A DNA stretch of 47,935 bases from assembly GCA_964640065.1 (NCBI GenBank), contig CAZXIE010000013.1:1-47935 (forward strand), read 5' to 3'. This DNA is from JAJRXG01 sp964640065. Lineage in GTDB: Bacteria > Bacteroidota > Bacteroidia > Chitinophagales > Saprospiraceae. Every line of letters begins with the position of its first letter. Position 1 is the first letter of the stretch. Below are positions 7,590-14,794 of the stretch, one piece after another. The position numbers and the translations under genes were made by a program. Below the pieces are notes generated by a model, which saw nothing but the letters and a program-made list of their open reading frames with translations, was not told the origin of the DNA and searched no databases.

Positions 7590-8475
7590 ATCAGGCTTTG
7601 TCAATATCATGGGTGAACCCAACGTCGGGAAGTCTACCCTTCTTAATGCACTCATCGGAGAGAAGCTATGTATCATCACTAATAAGCCTCAGACAACGAG
7701 ACATCGTATCATAGCCATCCTTAATGATGATGACTATCAGGTCGTATTCTCGGATACGCCAGGTATCATCTATGAGCCTGGATATAAGATGCAAAAGGCG
7801 ATGAATAACTCAGCTTATGGCGCCTTACAAGATGCAGATGTACTTCTCTTTTTGGTTGATATCTCCTCTCCTCCATATCTCGATGATGACGTAAAAAGGA
7901 AGATAGAGGGATTAGCATGTCCAAAGTTTTTGATCCTTAACAAGATGGATCTTGTCAAAGAAGATTACCTAGAGATGGCTACGTCATGGTGGGAAGAAAA
8001 TCTACCCTCCTTCGAGTTACTCACGATATCGGCACTTGAAAAGAAAGGTGTCGATACTCTTCTCGATAAGATCATCGGAAGTCTTTCAGAAGGACCAGCT
8101 TATTATCCTAAGGATCAATTTACTGATCGGTCGGAGCGATTTTTTGTGAGTGAGATCATCAGAGAGAAAATACTGGAGCTCTATCACCAAGAGATTCCAT
8201 ATTCGGCGGAGGTCGTCATCACTTCTTTCAAGGAAGCCGAAAGTAAGTCTGGACCTATCATACGCATAGCAGCAGATATCATCGTCAGTCGAAAAACCCA
8301 AAAATCCATTATCATAGGAAAAGGAGGGTCATCTATAAAAGAGCTAGGAACGCAAGCCAGAAAGGACATCGAGACCTTTTTAGAGTCTAAAGTGTTCTTA
8401 GAATTATACGTCAGAGTCAAAGAGAAATGGCGGGATGATGATCGATCTTTAAAATCTTATGGATATTTGCAGTAA
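7579..8475 (+). CDS. era: GTPase Era
   Basis: A 298-residue Era, the family's usual length. The N-terminal G domain shows G1 GEPNVGKST, the switch region QTTRHRI, G3 DTPGI and G4 NKMD. The C-terminal KH domain has IIIGKGGSSIKELGTQARKD. Era binds the 3' end of 16S rRNA and helps 30S assembly at the cytoplasmic membrane. It overlaps the preceding hypothetical gene by 11 bp and is 12 bp from der, so the genes are almost certainly co-transcribed. Confidence 0.97.
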   Translation: MTHKSGFVNIMGEPNVGKSTLLNALIGEKLCIITNKPQTTRHRIIAILNDDDYQVVFSDTPGIIYEPGYKMQKAMNNSAYGALQDADVLLFLVDISSPPYLDDDVKRKIEGLACPKFLILNKMDLVKEDYLEMATSWWEENLPSFELLTISALEKKGVDTLLDKIIGSLSEGPAYYPKDQFTDRSERFFVSEIIREKILELYHQEIPYSAEVVITSFKEAESKSGPIIRIAADIIVSRKTQKSIIIGKGGSSIKELGTQARKDIETFLESKVFLELYVRVKEKWRDDDRSLKSYGYLQ

Positions 8476-8487
8476 GCTAATCTCTCT

Positions 8488-9798
8488 ATGTCAAGTCTAG
8501 TTGCTATCGTTGGCCGTCCTAATGTCGGCAAATCCACCCTATTTAATCGTCTCATCGGTGAGCGTAAAGCCATCATAGATGATATCAGTGGAGTCACTAG
8601 AGATAGGATCTACGGCATGACCGAGTGGAATGGCCGTCAAGTCAATGTTGTCGATACTGGAGGCTTCGTCTCCAACTCTGACGACATCTTCGAAGCTGCT
8701 ATCAGGGCGCAGGTGCAGATCGCTATCGATGAGGCTGACGTTATCATCTTCATGGTAGATGTGACCACGGGTATCACCGACCTAGATGAGTCTGTAGCCA
8801 ATATGCTCAGACGTACTGACAAGAAAGTAGTCCTATCTGTTAACAAGGTAGATAACCACGCAAGACACCTCGCAGCCAATGAATTTTGGGGGCTGGGATT
8901 TGATAATACGTTCTTCCTGTCTAGTATGACAGGATCGGGAACTGGAGAGATCTTAGACGCCATCGTAGACCTTCTCCCACCTAAAGAAGACGAGCTTGAA
9001 GATCTCGAGATACCGCGGATCACTATATTAGGACGACCTAACGTAGGTAAGTCTTCATTCGTCAATGCACTTCTGGGAGAAGATCGTAACATCGTCACGG
9101 ACATTGCTGGAACTACCCGCGATGCTATACATAGTAGATATACAAAGTTTGGAAAGGACTTCATCCTTGTAGATACAGCAGGTATCAGGAAGAAGAAAAA
9201 GGTCCATGAAGATCTCGAATTTTACTCCGTCATCCGCGCTATCAAGTCCATCGATGATACAGATGTATGCATTATGATGATCGATGCTACTCAAGGTATC
9301 GAAGCACAGGATATGAGCATCTTCACCCTGATCCAGAAAAGAAGAAAAGGCGTTGTCCTTCTCGTGAACAAGTGGGATCTCATCGACAAAGAGACGAACA
9401 CTGCAAGAGACTACGAAAATGTCATCAAGGAGAAGCTGAGCCCTTATTCAGACGTGCCGATACTGTTCATATCTGTGCTTGATAAGCAGCGTATATTCAA
9501 AGCAGTAGAGCTGGTCGAAGAGGTATATGAGAACAAGATGAAAAGGATCAAAACTTCTGTACTCAATGACTTCCTCGCTGAGGTCACAAAAAAAACACCT
9601 CCTCCGAGTCATAGAGGTAGGATGATAAAACTGAAGTACGTAACTCAACTACCGACGAAGTATCCTGCATTTGCTTTCTTCTGTAATTATCCTAAGCACA
9701 TCAAGGAGAGTTATAAAAACTATCTAGAAAATCAACTGAGGAAGAAATTTACATTTACGGGAGTGCCATTAAGTATCGTCTTCAAAAATAAATCATGA
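8488..9798 (+). CDS. der: Ribosome-assembly GTPase Der (EngA)
   Basis: A 436-residue protein with two tandem G domains. The first has GRPNVGKST, DTGGF and NKVD; the second has GRPNVGKSS, DTAGI and NKWD. A C-terminal KH-like domain follows (TPPPSHRGRMIKLKYVTQ, FFCNYPKHI). The double GTPase arrangement is unique to Der, which acts in late 50S assembly. It lies 12 bp after era, and its stop overlaps the rfbC start by 4 bp (ATGA). Having both assembly GTPases side by side makes this a ribosome-biogenesis operon extended by two sugar-nucleotide genes. Confidence 0.97.
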   Translation: MSSLVAIVGRPNVGKSTLFNRLIGERKAIIDDISGVTRDRIYGMTEWNGRQVNVVDTGGFVSNSDDIFEAAIRAQVQIAIDEADVIIFMVDVTTGITDLDESVANMLRRTDKKVVLSVNKVDNHARHLAANEFWGLGFDNTFFLSSMTGSGTGEILDAIVDLLPPKEDELEDLEIPRITILGRPNVGKSSFVNALLGEDRNIVTDIAGTTRDAIHSRYTKFGKDFILVDTAGIRKKKKVHEDLEFYSVIRAIKSIDDTDVCIMMIDATQGIEAQDMSIFTLIQKRRKGVVLLVNKWDLIDKETNTARDYENVIKEKLSPYSDVPILFISVLDKQRIFKAVELVEEVYENKMKRIKTSVLNDFLAEVTKKTPPPSHRGRMIKLKYVTQLPTKYPAFAFFCNYPKHIKESYKNYLENQLRKKFTFTGVPLSIVFKNKS

Positions 9799-10343
9799 TC
9801 GTCGAAGAAACGTCTATCCAAGATGTCATCGTCGTGGTACCAAGAGTATTTGAAGATGATCGGGGATACTTCTTTGAGTCCTATAACCGATCTAAGGTGC
9901 CCGAACTCCTATCAAAAGTAGACTGGGTGCAGGATAACGAGTCTAAGTCATCAAGAGGGGTGCTGCGCGGGCTGCACTATCAGTGTGGAGCTCATGCCCA
10001 AGCCAAATTAGTTCGAGCCATCGTCGGTGAGATATATGATGTAGCGGTCGATCTCAGACCTGATTCTCCGACTTACGGGAGTTATCATGCCGAGATCTTA
10101 AGTAGCGATAACAAGAAACAGATGTACATCCCGAGAGGATTTGCACATGGATTTGTTGTGTTGTCTGAGGAAGCTATCTTTTCTTATAAGTGTGATAATT
10201 TTTATAAAAAGGAGGCAGAAGGAGGTCTATTATATAGCGATCCATCTCTTTCTATCCCTTGGCCCATAAGTGCCGAAGAGATATTAGTATCTGAGAAAGA
10301 TGCTATCCTTCCCATCTTCGGGAAACATAAAGCCGCACTCTAA
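9795..10343 (+). CDS. rfbC: dTDP-4-dehydrorhamnose 3,5-epimerase
   Basis: A 182-residue RmlC-type cupin of usual family length. It has RGYFFESYN near 22, SRGVLRGLHYQ near 55 (with the catalytic His in GLHYQ), AIVGEIYDVAVDLR near 75, and MYIPRGFAHGFVVLSE near 112. It converts dTDP-4-keto-6-deoxyglucose to dTDP-4-keto-rhamnose, the third step of dTDP-L-rhamnose synthesis for surface polysaccharide. It overlaps der by 4 bp and is followed 7 bp later by rfbD. The first two pathway genes (rfbA, rfbB) are not in the window. Confidence 0.95.
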   Translation: MIVEETSIQDVIVVVPRVFEDDRGYFFESYNRSKVPELLSKVDWVQDNESKSSRGVLRGLHYQCGAHAQAKLVRAIVGEIYDVAVDLRPDSPTYGSYHAEILSSDNKKQMYIPRGFAHGFVVLSEEAIFSYKCDNFYKKEAEGGLLYSDPSLSIPWPISAEEILVSEKDAILPIFGKHKAAL

Positions 10344-10350
10344 GAGCCTT

Positions 10351-11217
10351 ATGGACAAGCACAAAAAAATAATCCTTGTAGTCGGTGCAGATGGACAACT
10401 AGGCAGTGAGTTCAAAGTTTTAGCCGAGAGCTTTACTGAGTATGATTTTCTCTTCACTGACGTAAATGATCTAGACATCACTAAGAATGATGCCGTGTTT
10501 GATTACTTCAGAGTGCACAAGCCAGACTACTGTATCAACTGTGCTGCCTATACTGCAGTGGACAAAGCCGAAGAGGACCAGGAGTTAGCTTATCTGATTA
10601 ATAGCAATGCAGTAAAACATCTCTCCATAGCATGTCAGCTGCAAGGAACAAAGCTGATACATTTTTCCACAGATTATGTCTATGATTCTGTTACTGGGAG
10701 GCCGATACTTGAGTCAGACAGCTGTACACCAAAGAGTGTCTATGGCCTCTCGAAGAGAGCAGGAGAACAAGTCTTAGAGCAGAGCAACATCGACTGGATC
10801 TGCCTGAGAGTATCATGGCTTTACGGATCCCATGGCCACAACTTTGTCAAGACGATGATACGACTTGGCACAGAGCGAGATTCGCTCATTATAGTAGCTG
10901 ATCAGATCGGAGCACCGACTTACGCTGGAGACTTAGCAGATGTAGTGATGAAGATCGTCAAAGCAGATAGAGGTTATGGTCAGCACTATAACTTCAGTAA
11001 TGCCGGAGTTACCAACTGGGCGGACTTTGCCAGAGAAATCATGAGGCAACGCGGCATCACTTGTGATGTATCAGATACGACTACCGCAGCCTATGGCGCA
11101 AGTGCTCCAAGGCCACTCTGGAGTGTGATGTCTCATGACAAAATCCAAGACACCTTTGACATCAAGATCTCTGCCTGGCAAGAGAGTCTAAAAAGATGTC
11201 TCACTCTGTACAAATAA
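10351..11217 (+). CDS. rfbD: dTDP-4-dehydrorhamnose reductase
   Basis: A 288-residue short-chain dehydrogenase-type reductase. I chose the ATG at 10351 (MDKHKKIILVVGADGQLG) because the longer upstream frame would overlap rfbC and has no family resemblance. The NAD(P)H-binding GADGQLG is near 13-19, the FSTDYVYD motif near 105, the catalytic YGLSK near 130, and the substrate-binding WLYG and NFSNAGVTNWADFA follow. It makes dTDP-L-rhamnose from the product of RfbC. It closes the run of co-directional genes beginning at 7017. Confidence 0.95.
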   Translation: MDKHKKIILVVGADGQLGSEFKVLAESFTEYDFLFTDVNDLDITKNDAVFDYFRVHKPDYCINCAAYTAVDKAEEDQELAYLINSNAVKHLSIACQLQGTKLIHFSTDYVYDSVTGRPILESDSCTPKSVYGLSKRAGEQVLEQSNIDWICLRVSWLYGSHGHNFVKTMIRLGTERDSLIIVADQIGAPTYAGDLADVVMKIVKADRGYGQHYNFSNAGVTNWADFAREIMRQRGITCDVSDTTTAAYGASAPRPLWSVMSHDKIQDTFDIKISAWQESLKRCLTLYK

Positions 11218-11261
11218 AGTATCTGTAGATCAGTAACTTACCAGTAGTAAATCTCGTAAGT

Positions 11262-12923
11262 ATGAAATTCGACTATATCATCATTGGTGCAGGATCAGCT
11301 GGCTGCGTACTAGCTAATCGTCTCTCTGCATCCGGAGAGCACACAGTTTTACTTCTTGAAGCTGGAGGAAAGGACAATGATATCAATATCAGCATCCCAG
11401 GTGCTTACTCCAAAATCCATAGAAGTAAGATCGACTGGGGACTCTGGACCACTCCTCAAGAACATGTCGATAATCGTAAGATGTACTTACCAAGAGGTAA
11501 GACCTTAGGTGGATGCAGTAGTACAAATGCGATGGCTTATGTCAGAGGTAATCATGATGATTATGATCGATGGGAACATGCAGGATGTACTGGCTGGGAT
11601 GCTAAGTCCGTCCTCCCCCACTTTATCAAAAGTGAGAACAATCGCAATGCATCCGAACTTGATAAAGGTTATCACGGCACAAAAGGTGAACTAGGTGTTG
11701 GGTATGCAGAATACTTCGAAACTCCACTTGCACAAGCTTTTATAGATGCGGGAAAGGCAATAGGATTACCAAAGGGCACAGATTATAATGGAGAGAGACA
11801 AAACGCCACAGCGAAGTTTCAGTTTACGATAAAAGACGGCAAACGTCATAGCGCAGTAGATGCTTTCTTGAAGCCCATCAAATCAAGAAAGAACCTCACT
11901 ATAAAAACGAAGTCTCCTGTCGCCAGGATCTTAATAGAAAATGATAAGGCCACAGGCGTACAACTTCAAGGCAATAATGGAGCTGTTATCACAGCTAACA
12001 AGGAAGTGATCCTCAGTGCTGGCGCATTTCATAGTCCACAGATATTACAGCTATCAGGAGTAGGTCCAAAGGATCTTCTTACGTCTCAAGGTATCGAAGT
12101 CAAGAAAGAGATAGCCGGCGTAGGCGAGAATCTCCACGATCATTTGTTTTACTTTATCAGCGGCTATACAAAGGAGAAAATAGGGTTTAATCATAGTGCA
12201 ACTCTACTTAACCAGATTAAAGATGGCATAGGTTACTTCATCAACAAGAAGGATAATCCGCTGACATGCAGTCCTCTTGAAGCAGTTTCATTCTTTAATG
12301 TAGATAACTACGAAGATCGCGTGAACTGTCAGTTTCACTTTGCTCCATTTCACGCAGGTGATGGCACGACTGTAGATCTATATGATTTTGGATCGATCCC
12401 GACGAAGCAAGATGGTTGGACCATATGCCCCTCCCTCTTGAAGCCTCTAAGTAGAGGGTCAGTCCGGATCAATAGTAAGAATCCAGCGGCTCATGCCACT
12501 ATAGATCCGAAATTCTTAAGTGCAGAAGAAGATCTCGAACTCTTAGTGAAGGGTGGCAGGATAGCACTAGAGGTATCACAGCAAGAGGCTATGGCAAAAC
12601 ATACCAAGGAATTAATCGGTATCTCACCATCTATATCAGATGACGAGTTGGTGGCATATATCAAAAGGAGATTAGAAACCATATATCATCCTGTTGGCAC
12701 TTGTAAGATGGGTATCGATGAGATGGCTGTGGTAGATCCTCAGCTAAGAGTTCACGGCATAGAAGGCCTTAGAGTCATAGATGCTTCCGTCATGCCGGAG
12801 GTGGTAAGTGGCAATACTAATGCAGCGGTTTATATGATCGCTGAGAAAGGTGCGGAGATGATCCTTAGAAGAGAAAATGCGACAAAAGCTAAAGGTCAAA
12901 TATCCATGCATGTCATATCGTAA
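11262..12923 (+). CDS. GMC-family FAD oxidoreductase (choline/alcohol dehydrogenase type)
   Basis: A 553-residue flavoenzyme. It has an N-terminal FAD-binding IIGAGSAGCVLANRLS at about 6-21, the GMC signature GGCSSTNAMAYVRG near 85, a second signature GAFHSPQILQLSGVGP near 252, and the C-terminal catalytic block YHPVGTCKMG...SVMPEVVSGNTNAAVYMIAEKG. The His and Asn of the GMC active site are both present. Length and motif spacing match bacterial choline dehydrogenase and polyethylene-glycol/alcohol dehydrogenases. Betaine-pathway partners are absent, so the substrate is open. It starts 44 bp after rfbD and could be read through from the same transcript or have its own weak promoter. Confidence 0.93.
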   Translation: MKFDYIIIGAGSAGCVLANRLSASGEHTVLLLEAGGKDNDINISIPGAYSKIHRSKIDWGLWTTPQEHVDNRKMYLPRGKTLGGCSSTNAMAYVRGNHDDYDRWEHAGCTGWDAKSVLPHFIKSENNRNASELDKGYHGTKGELGVGYAEYFETPLAQAFIDAGKAIGLPKGTDYNGERQNATAKFQFTIKDGKRHSAVDAFLKPIKSRKNLTIKTKSPVARILIENDKATGVQLQGNNGAVITANKEVILSAGAFHSPQILQLSGVGPKDLLTSQGIEVKKEIAGVGENLHDHLFYFISGYTKEKIGFNHSATLLNQIKDGIGYFINKKDNPLTCSPLEAVSFFNVDNYEDRVNCQFHFAPFHAGDGTTVDLYDFGSIPTKQDGWTICPSLLKPLSRGSVRINSKNPAAHATIDPKFLSAEEDLELLVKGGRIALEVSQQEAMAKHTKELIGISPSISDDELVAYIKRRLETIYHPVGTCKMGIDEMAVVDPQLRVHGIEGLRVIDASVMPEVVSGNTNAAVYMIAEKGAEMILRRENATKAKGQISMHVIS

Positions 12924-12968
12924 AAATAAAATATATTTTCTACCTTGATCACAAATAAACCAACCAAA

Positions 12969-13541
12969 ATGAAGTTTTCAAGCATTTTATTTATAGCTCT
13001 TTCTTTTCTTTATTTTAATCCGTCATATAGTCAACTTGTTGTGTTTTGTGGTGATGAACTTACTGTAGACAATGACACAGGCGTCAATAATCTTGAGGAT
13101 TATCCTGAAAGACCAGGGTTCGCTTTCTCTGGCACAGAAAGAGTAGTCCAATTACCTGTTAGCGAATGTGGTGAAGTTTGTTTCACTGTTTCAAACAGAA
13201 CTGCGTTCCCAGGAGTATCTGGTAATGTCGACCTCTTTGTCCTGACGGACCCTAATGATTCTCAGTCTAATATCCTGTGGTTAAATGGTTTTGGAGGAAC
13301 AGCTTGTTTTACGGCAGTTCCTGGACAACCTCTTTTCTTAGCATTTGATGGATTAGGAGGTAGTCTTGCTTCTTTCGATCTTGAAATCACTTGTGCAGAT
13401 GACTGCGAACCAGATCCAATTCTACCAGAATTTGTAGCAGTACCAACTATGGGTGAATGGGGTGTAATAAGTCTCAGTCTTGTTTTATTGATCGTTGGTA
13501 TAACAGGAATTAGGCAAAAGGTGAATATTAAAGTTGCTTAG
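12969..13541 (+). CDS. Secreted protein with IPTL/PTMGEWG-type C-terminal sorting tail
   Basis: A 190-residue protein from the ATG at 12969. A signal peptide (MKFSSILFIALSFLYFNPSYSQ) is followed by a small beta-rich domain with three cysteine pairs (CGEVCFTV, CADDCEP). The C-terminus reads VPTMGEWGVISLSLVLLI and ends with basic residues IRQK. That is the IPTL-CTERM layout: a PT(L/M)xEWG motif, one membrane helix and a basic tail, recognised by a sorting protease in the known systems. No sortase-like gene is in the window. The beta domain shows a pre-peptidase or lectin-like pattern, but I cannot name a family. The coding region is more AT-rich than its upstream neighbours. Confidence 0.8.
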   Translation: MKFSSILFIALSFLYFNPSYSQLVVFCGDELTVDNDTGVNNLEDYPERPGFAFSGTERVVQLPVSECGEVCFTVSNRTAFPGVSGNVDLFVLTDPNDSQSNILWLNGFGGTACFTAVPGQPLFLAFDGLGGSLASFDLEITCADDCEPDPILPEFVAVPTMGEWGVISLSLVLLIVGITGIRQKVNIKVA

Positions 13542-13591
13542 CGATCACAACTTCGAAAATTGAGGATTTGACCTAATTGAGTCATTCAATT

Positions 13592-13834
13592 TTAATCCAA
13601 AAGCAAGTCGATAATATTCTTGCATTCTTGCTCTTTAGACACCATAGCTCTAGGAGTCCATGCCTGACTATACCAGTAATCAGCATTCCACTGATCTCCT
13701 TCGATATTATGTAATAACCCATATAAACGGGCTGCTATGGGTGTATCCATCTTTTCTACGATATTATGAGCTTCATGCCACCTCTCTTCTTTGATCAAGG
13801 GTATAGCCTTGAGACATAAGTCATTATGATTCAC
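13592..13834 (-). CDS. Small conserved hypothetical protein (80 aa)
   Basis: An 80-residue soluble protein with the pattern AIPLIKEERWHEAHNIVEKMD...ARLYGLLHNIEGDQWNADYWYSQA. This resembles a short helical hypothetical protein seen in many proteobacteria and Bacteroidota (W-EAH...LLH-IEGD-WNA-YWY). The WxEAHxIV and EGDxxNAxYWYxxA repeats look like two TPR-style helices. Function is unknown. It is separated from upstream minus-strand sequence by the hairpin at 13861-13910. Confidence 0.72.
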   Translation of the reverse strand: MNHNDLCLKAIPLIKEERWHEAHNIVEKMDTPIAARLYGLLHNIEGDQWNADYWYSQAWTPRAMVSKEQECKNIIDLLLD

Positions 13835-13860
13835 GCTTTAAAGGTACTCTGGACTCCATA

Positions 13861-13910
13861 AAAAAGAAAATCCCCCAGCAATGTAACGATGGATTCGCTG
13901 AGGGATTTTT
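13861..13910 (-). terminator. Strong hairpin terminator, minus strand preferred
   Basis: On the minus strand AAAATCCCTCAGC pairs with GCTGGGGGATTTT (one G·U wobble) and is followed by a T-rich run. On the plus strand the same position is an A·C mismatch, so the minus strand folds better, although a T run exists on both sides. It ends whatever is transcribed from 14080 leftward. Confidence 0.7.
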
Positions 13911-14080
13911 ATTTAAAAGTTGCGTTTGTTGTCTTTGTACGTTTTCGTACTCAGAACTCAAGACCTTTGTCTCGAGTTGGTTGTTATGGTTTCTTGCGGA
14001 AAGGGTTCTACAATTCTTTTGGGGTTTGGGTTTTTGCAAGCCTTGTTTATCTCTTTAAACACCCTTTTGACGCCCATTTT
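13861..14080 (-). ncRNA. Candidate structured small RNA or small-ORF transcript
   Basis: No protein family is recognised in 13835-14240, but the minus strand shows ordered structure. There is a hairpin at 13955-13978 (AACTCGAGAC/GTCTTGAGTT, all ten pairs form only on this strand thanks to a G·U), a hairpin at 13937-13950 (GTACG-AAAA-CGTAC), and then the terminator at 13861-13910. Upstream in the same strand is a 39-codon open frame from 14077 to 13958 (begins MGVKRVFKEINKACKNPNPK, basic), whose stop falls inside the first hairpin. The transcript may be a non-coding RNA, a small basic protein with a structured 3' end, or both. I found no clear promoter, so the 5' end is a guess. Confidence 0.35.
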
Positions 14081-14120
14081 TTAGCTTGTCACTGAAAATC
14101 GTGAGATATGATAAGTGGTT

Positions 14121-14146
14121 GACATATGAATTTATTTGAATATGTC
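14121..14146. promoter_or_regulatory. Interrupted palindrome upstream of the candidate small RNA
   Basis: GACATAT and ATATGTC form a perfect 7-bp inverted repeat separated by 12 bp. It lies between the candidate small RNA (leftward) and tRNA-Lys (rightward) and could be a protein-binding site. No factor can be named. Confidence 0.25.
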
Positions 14147-14191
14147 TAAGGTTTGGAATTCAGATCTCCAGAAACTTTCTCCCTCTCATGC

Positions 14192-14221
14192 TTGACTTAT
14201 TTCTCAAGGAATATATCTTTG
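14192..14221 (+). promoter_or_regulatory. Bacteroidota-type promoter of tRNA-Lys
   Basis: TTGAC at 14192, then TATCTTTG at 14214-14221. From the TTG the spacing is 19 bp, an exact match to the TTG-N19-TAnnTTTG promoter of Bacteroidota. The tRNA begins 20 bp further on. Confidence 0.65.
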
Positions 14222-14240
14222 CAGCCGCTTACATAGCAGG

Positions 14241-14313
14241 GACCGGTTAGCTCAGCTGGTAGAGCAACGCCCTTTTAAGGCGTGGGCCCTGGGTTCGAGC
14301 CCCAGACCGGTCA
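14241..14313 (+). tRNA. tRNA-Lys (anticodon TTT)
   Basis: A complete 73-nt cloverleaf without encoded CCA. Acceptor GACCGGT pairs with ACCGGTC, the D stem is GCTC/GAGC, the anticodon stem is ACGCC/GGCGT with loop CTTTTAA (anticodon TTT), and the T arm is CTGGG-TTCGAGC-CCCAG. The discriminator base is A. It is preceded by a good promoter and followed within 7 bp by a Rho-independent terminator, so it is a single-gene unit. Its last 16 bases plus 3 flanking bases recur at 14413-14431. Confidence 0.97.
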
Positions 14314-14316
14314 CTT
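14298..14316 (+). repeat. Direct repeat copy 1 (tRNA-Lys 3' end)
   Basis: The 19-bp sequence agccccagaccggtcactt covers the T-arm 3' strand, the acceptor 3' strand, the discriminator and three flanking bases. It is identical to 14413-14431, 115 bp downstream. Confidence 0.9.
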
Positions 14317-14319
14317 AAG

Positions 14320-14351
14320 AAAGCTCTTGTAGAATTACAGGAGCTTTTTTT
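14320..14351 (+). terminator. Terminator of tRNA-Lys
   Basis: AAAGCTCTTGTA pairs with TACAGGAGCTTT over 12 bp (one G·U) around a gaat loop and ends in seven T. Confidence 0.9.
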
Positions 14352-14392
14352 ATGCAAAAAAATCAATAGATAAAAGAGGGGCGAGAAGTTTA

Positions 14393-14412
14393 TCCCGAGC
14401 GGAGTCGAGGGA
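14393..14412. repeat. Candidate intergenic repeat element (CGAGCGGAGTCGAGGG type)
   Basis: TCCCGAGCGGAGTCGAGGGA lies between the two tRNA-end copies. Sequences of the type TCGACTCCGCTCGGG recur between genes in many Bacteroidota genomes and often flank dispersed intergenic repeats. Only one copy is in this window, so the assignment rests on recognition alone. Confidence 0.4.
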
Positions 14413-14431
14413 AGCCCCAGACCGGTCACTT
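14413..14431 (+). repeat. Direct repeat copy 2 (detached tRNA-Lys 3' end)
   Basis: Identical over 19 bp to the end of tRNA-Lys. There is no D arm or anticodon arm in front of it, so it is not a second tRNA. It may be the distal attachment site of a lost integrative element or the stub of a decayed tandem tRNA-Lys gene. Confidence 0.8.
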
Positions 14432-14435
14432 TCAG

Positions 14436-14470
14436 AAGCCTTGGTAACATTTACCAAGGCTTTTTCTTTT
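14436..14470 (+). terminator. Second terminator after the detached tRNA end
   Basis: AAGCCTTGGTAA pairs perfectly with TTACCAAGGCTT (12 bp, 3-nt loop) and is followed by TTTTTCTTTT. The layout of 'tRNA end plus terminator' therefore occurs twice, but the two stems differ in sequence. Confidence 0.88.
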
Positions 14471-14568
14471 CCTATTTTCCATCGATAATGACTGGGTATC
14501 ATCCTTTGGGGTAGACTCTCTAGGGTCACAGAATGAGACCTTAGAACTAAGTCGATCGAATAATGAAC

Positions 14569-14576
14569 TATCTTTG
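14569..14576 (+). promoter_or_regulatory. -7 promoter element in front of the antitoxin remnant
   Basis: TATCTTTG is an exact TAnnTTTG match 2 bp before the first ATG (14579). If transcription starts about 7 bp downstream, the ATG at 14609 is the more natural start of the original gene. Confidence 0.4.
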
Positions 14577-14578
14577 AA

Positions 14579-14794
14579 ATGATAGTAAGACAAGTTGCCG
14601 TGTCAAGTATGGAAGGAATCAGATATGTTACTGATGAGAATAACAAAAAAGTAGCTGTACAGCTTAGTTATGAAGTCTATGGAGAGTCCTTGGATGATTT
14701 AATCGATGGACTTATAGCAGAATCATGAAAGGGCGATGAAAAGATATCCTTGAAGGACTTTAAAGCAGAACTAGAAGCTGAAGGACTTTTATAG
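14579..14794 (+). pseudogene. Antitoxin remnant with in-frame stop
   Basis: The reading frame of 72 codons is intact except for a TGA at codon 50 (14726-14728). The parts before and after it (EGIRYVTDENNKKVAVQLSY and then KGDEKISLKDFKAELEAEGL) together look like the small antitoxins that precede RelE toxins in Bacteroidota. Related proteins carry Arg at the stop position, so a single CGA-to-TGA change is a likely cause. The frame ends directly at the toxin start (TAG ATG), the usual coupled layout. Family assignment is by pattern only. Confidence 0.6.

Noticed and set aside
13824..14095. Two overlapping open frames of about 70 codons on opposite strands
   Set aside because: Neither shows protein-like composition or a family pattern, and both run through the hairpins and terminator of the candidate small RNA.
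14413..14435. A second tRNA-Lys gene
   Set aside because: Only the 3' 16 bases of the tRNA are present; no anticodon or D arm precedes them.
14247..14646. Minus-strand open frames across tRNA-Lys and the following region
   Set aside because: They read through a functional tRNA and two terminators and have no recognisable domains.
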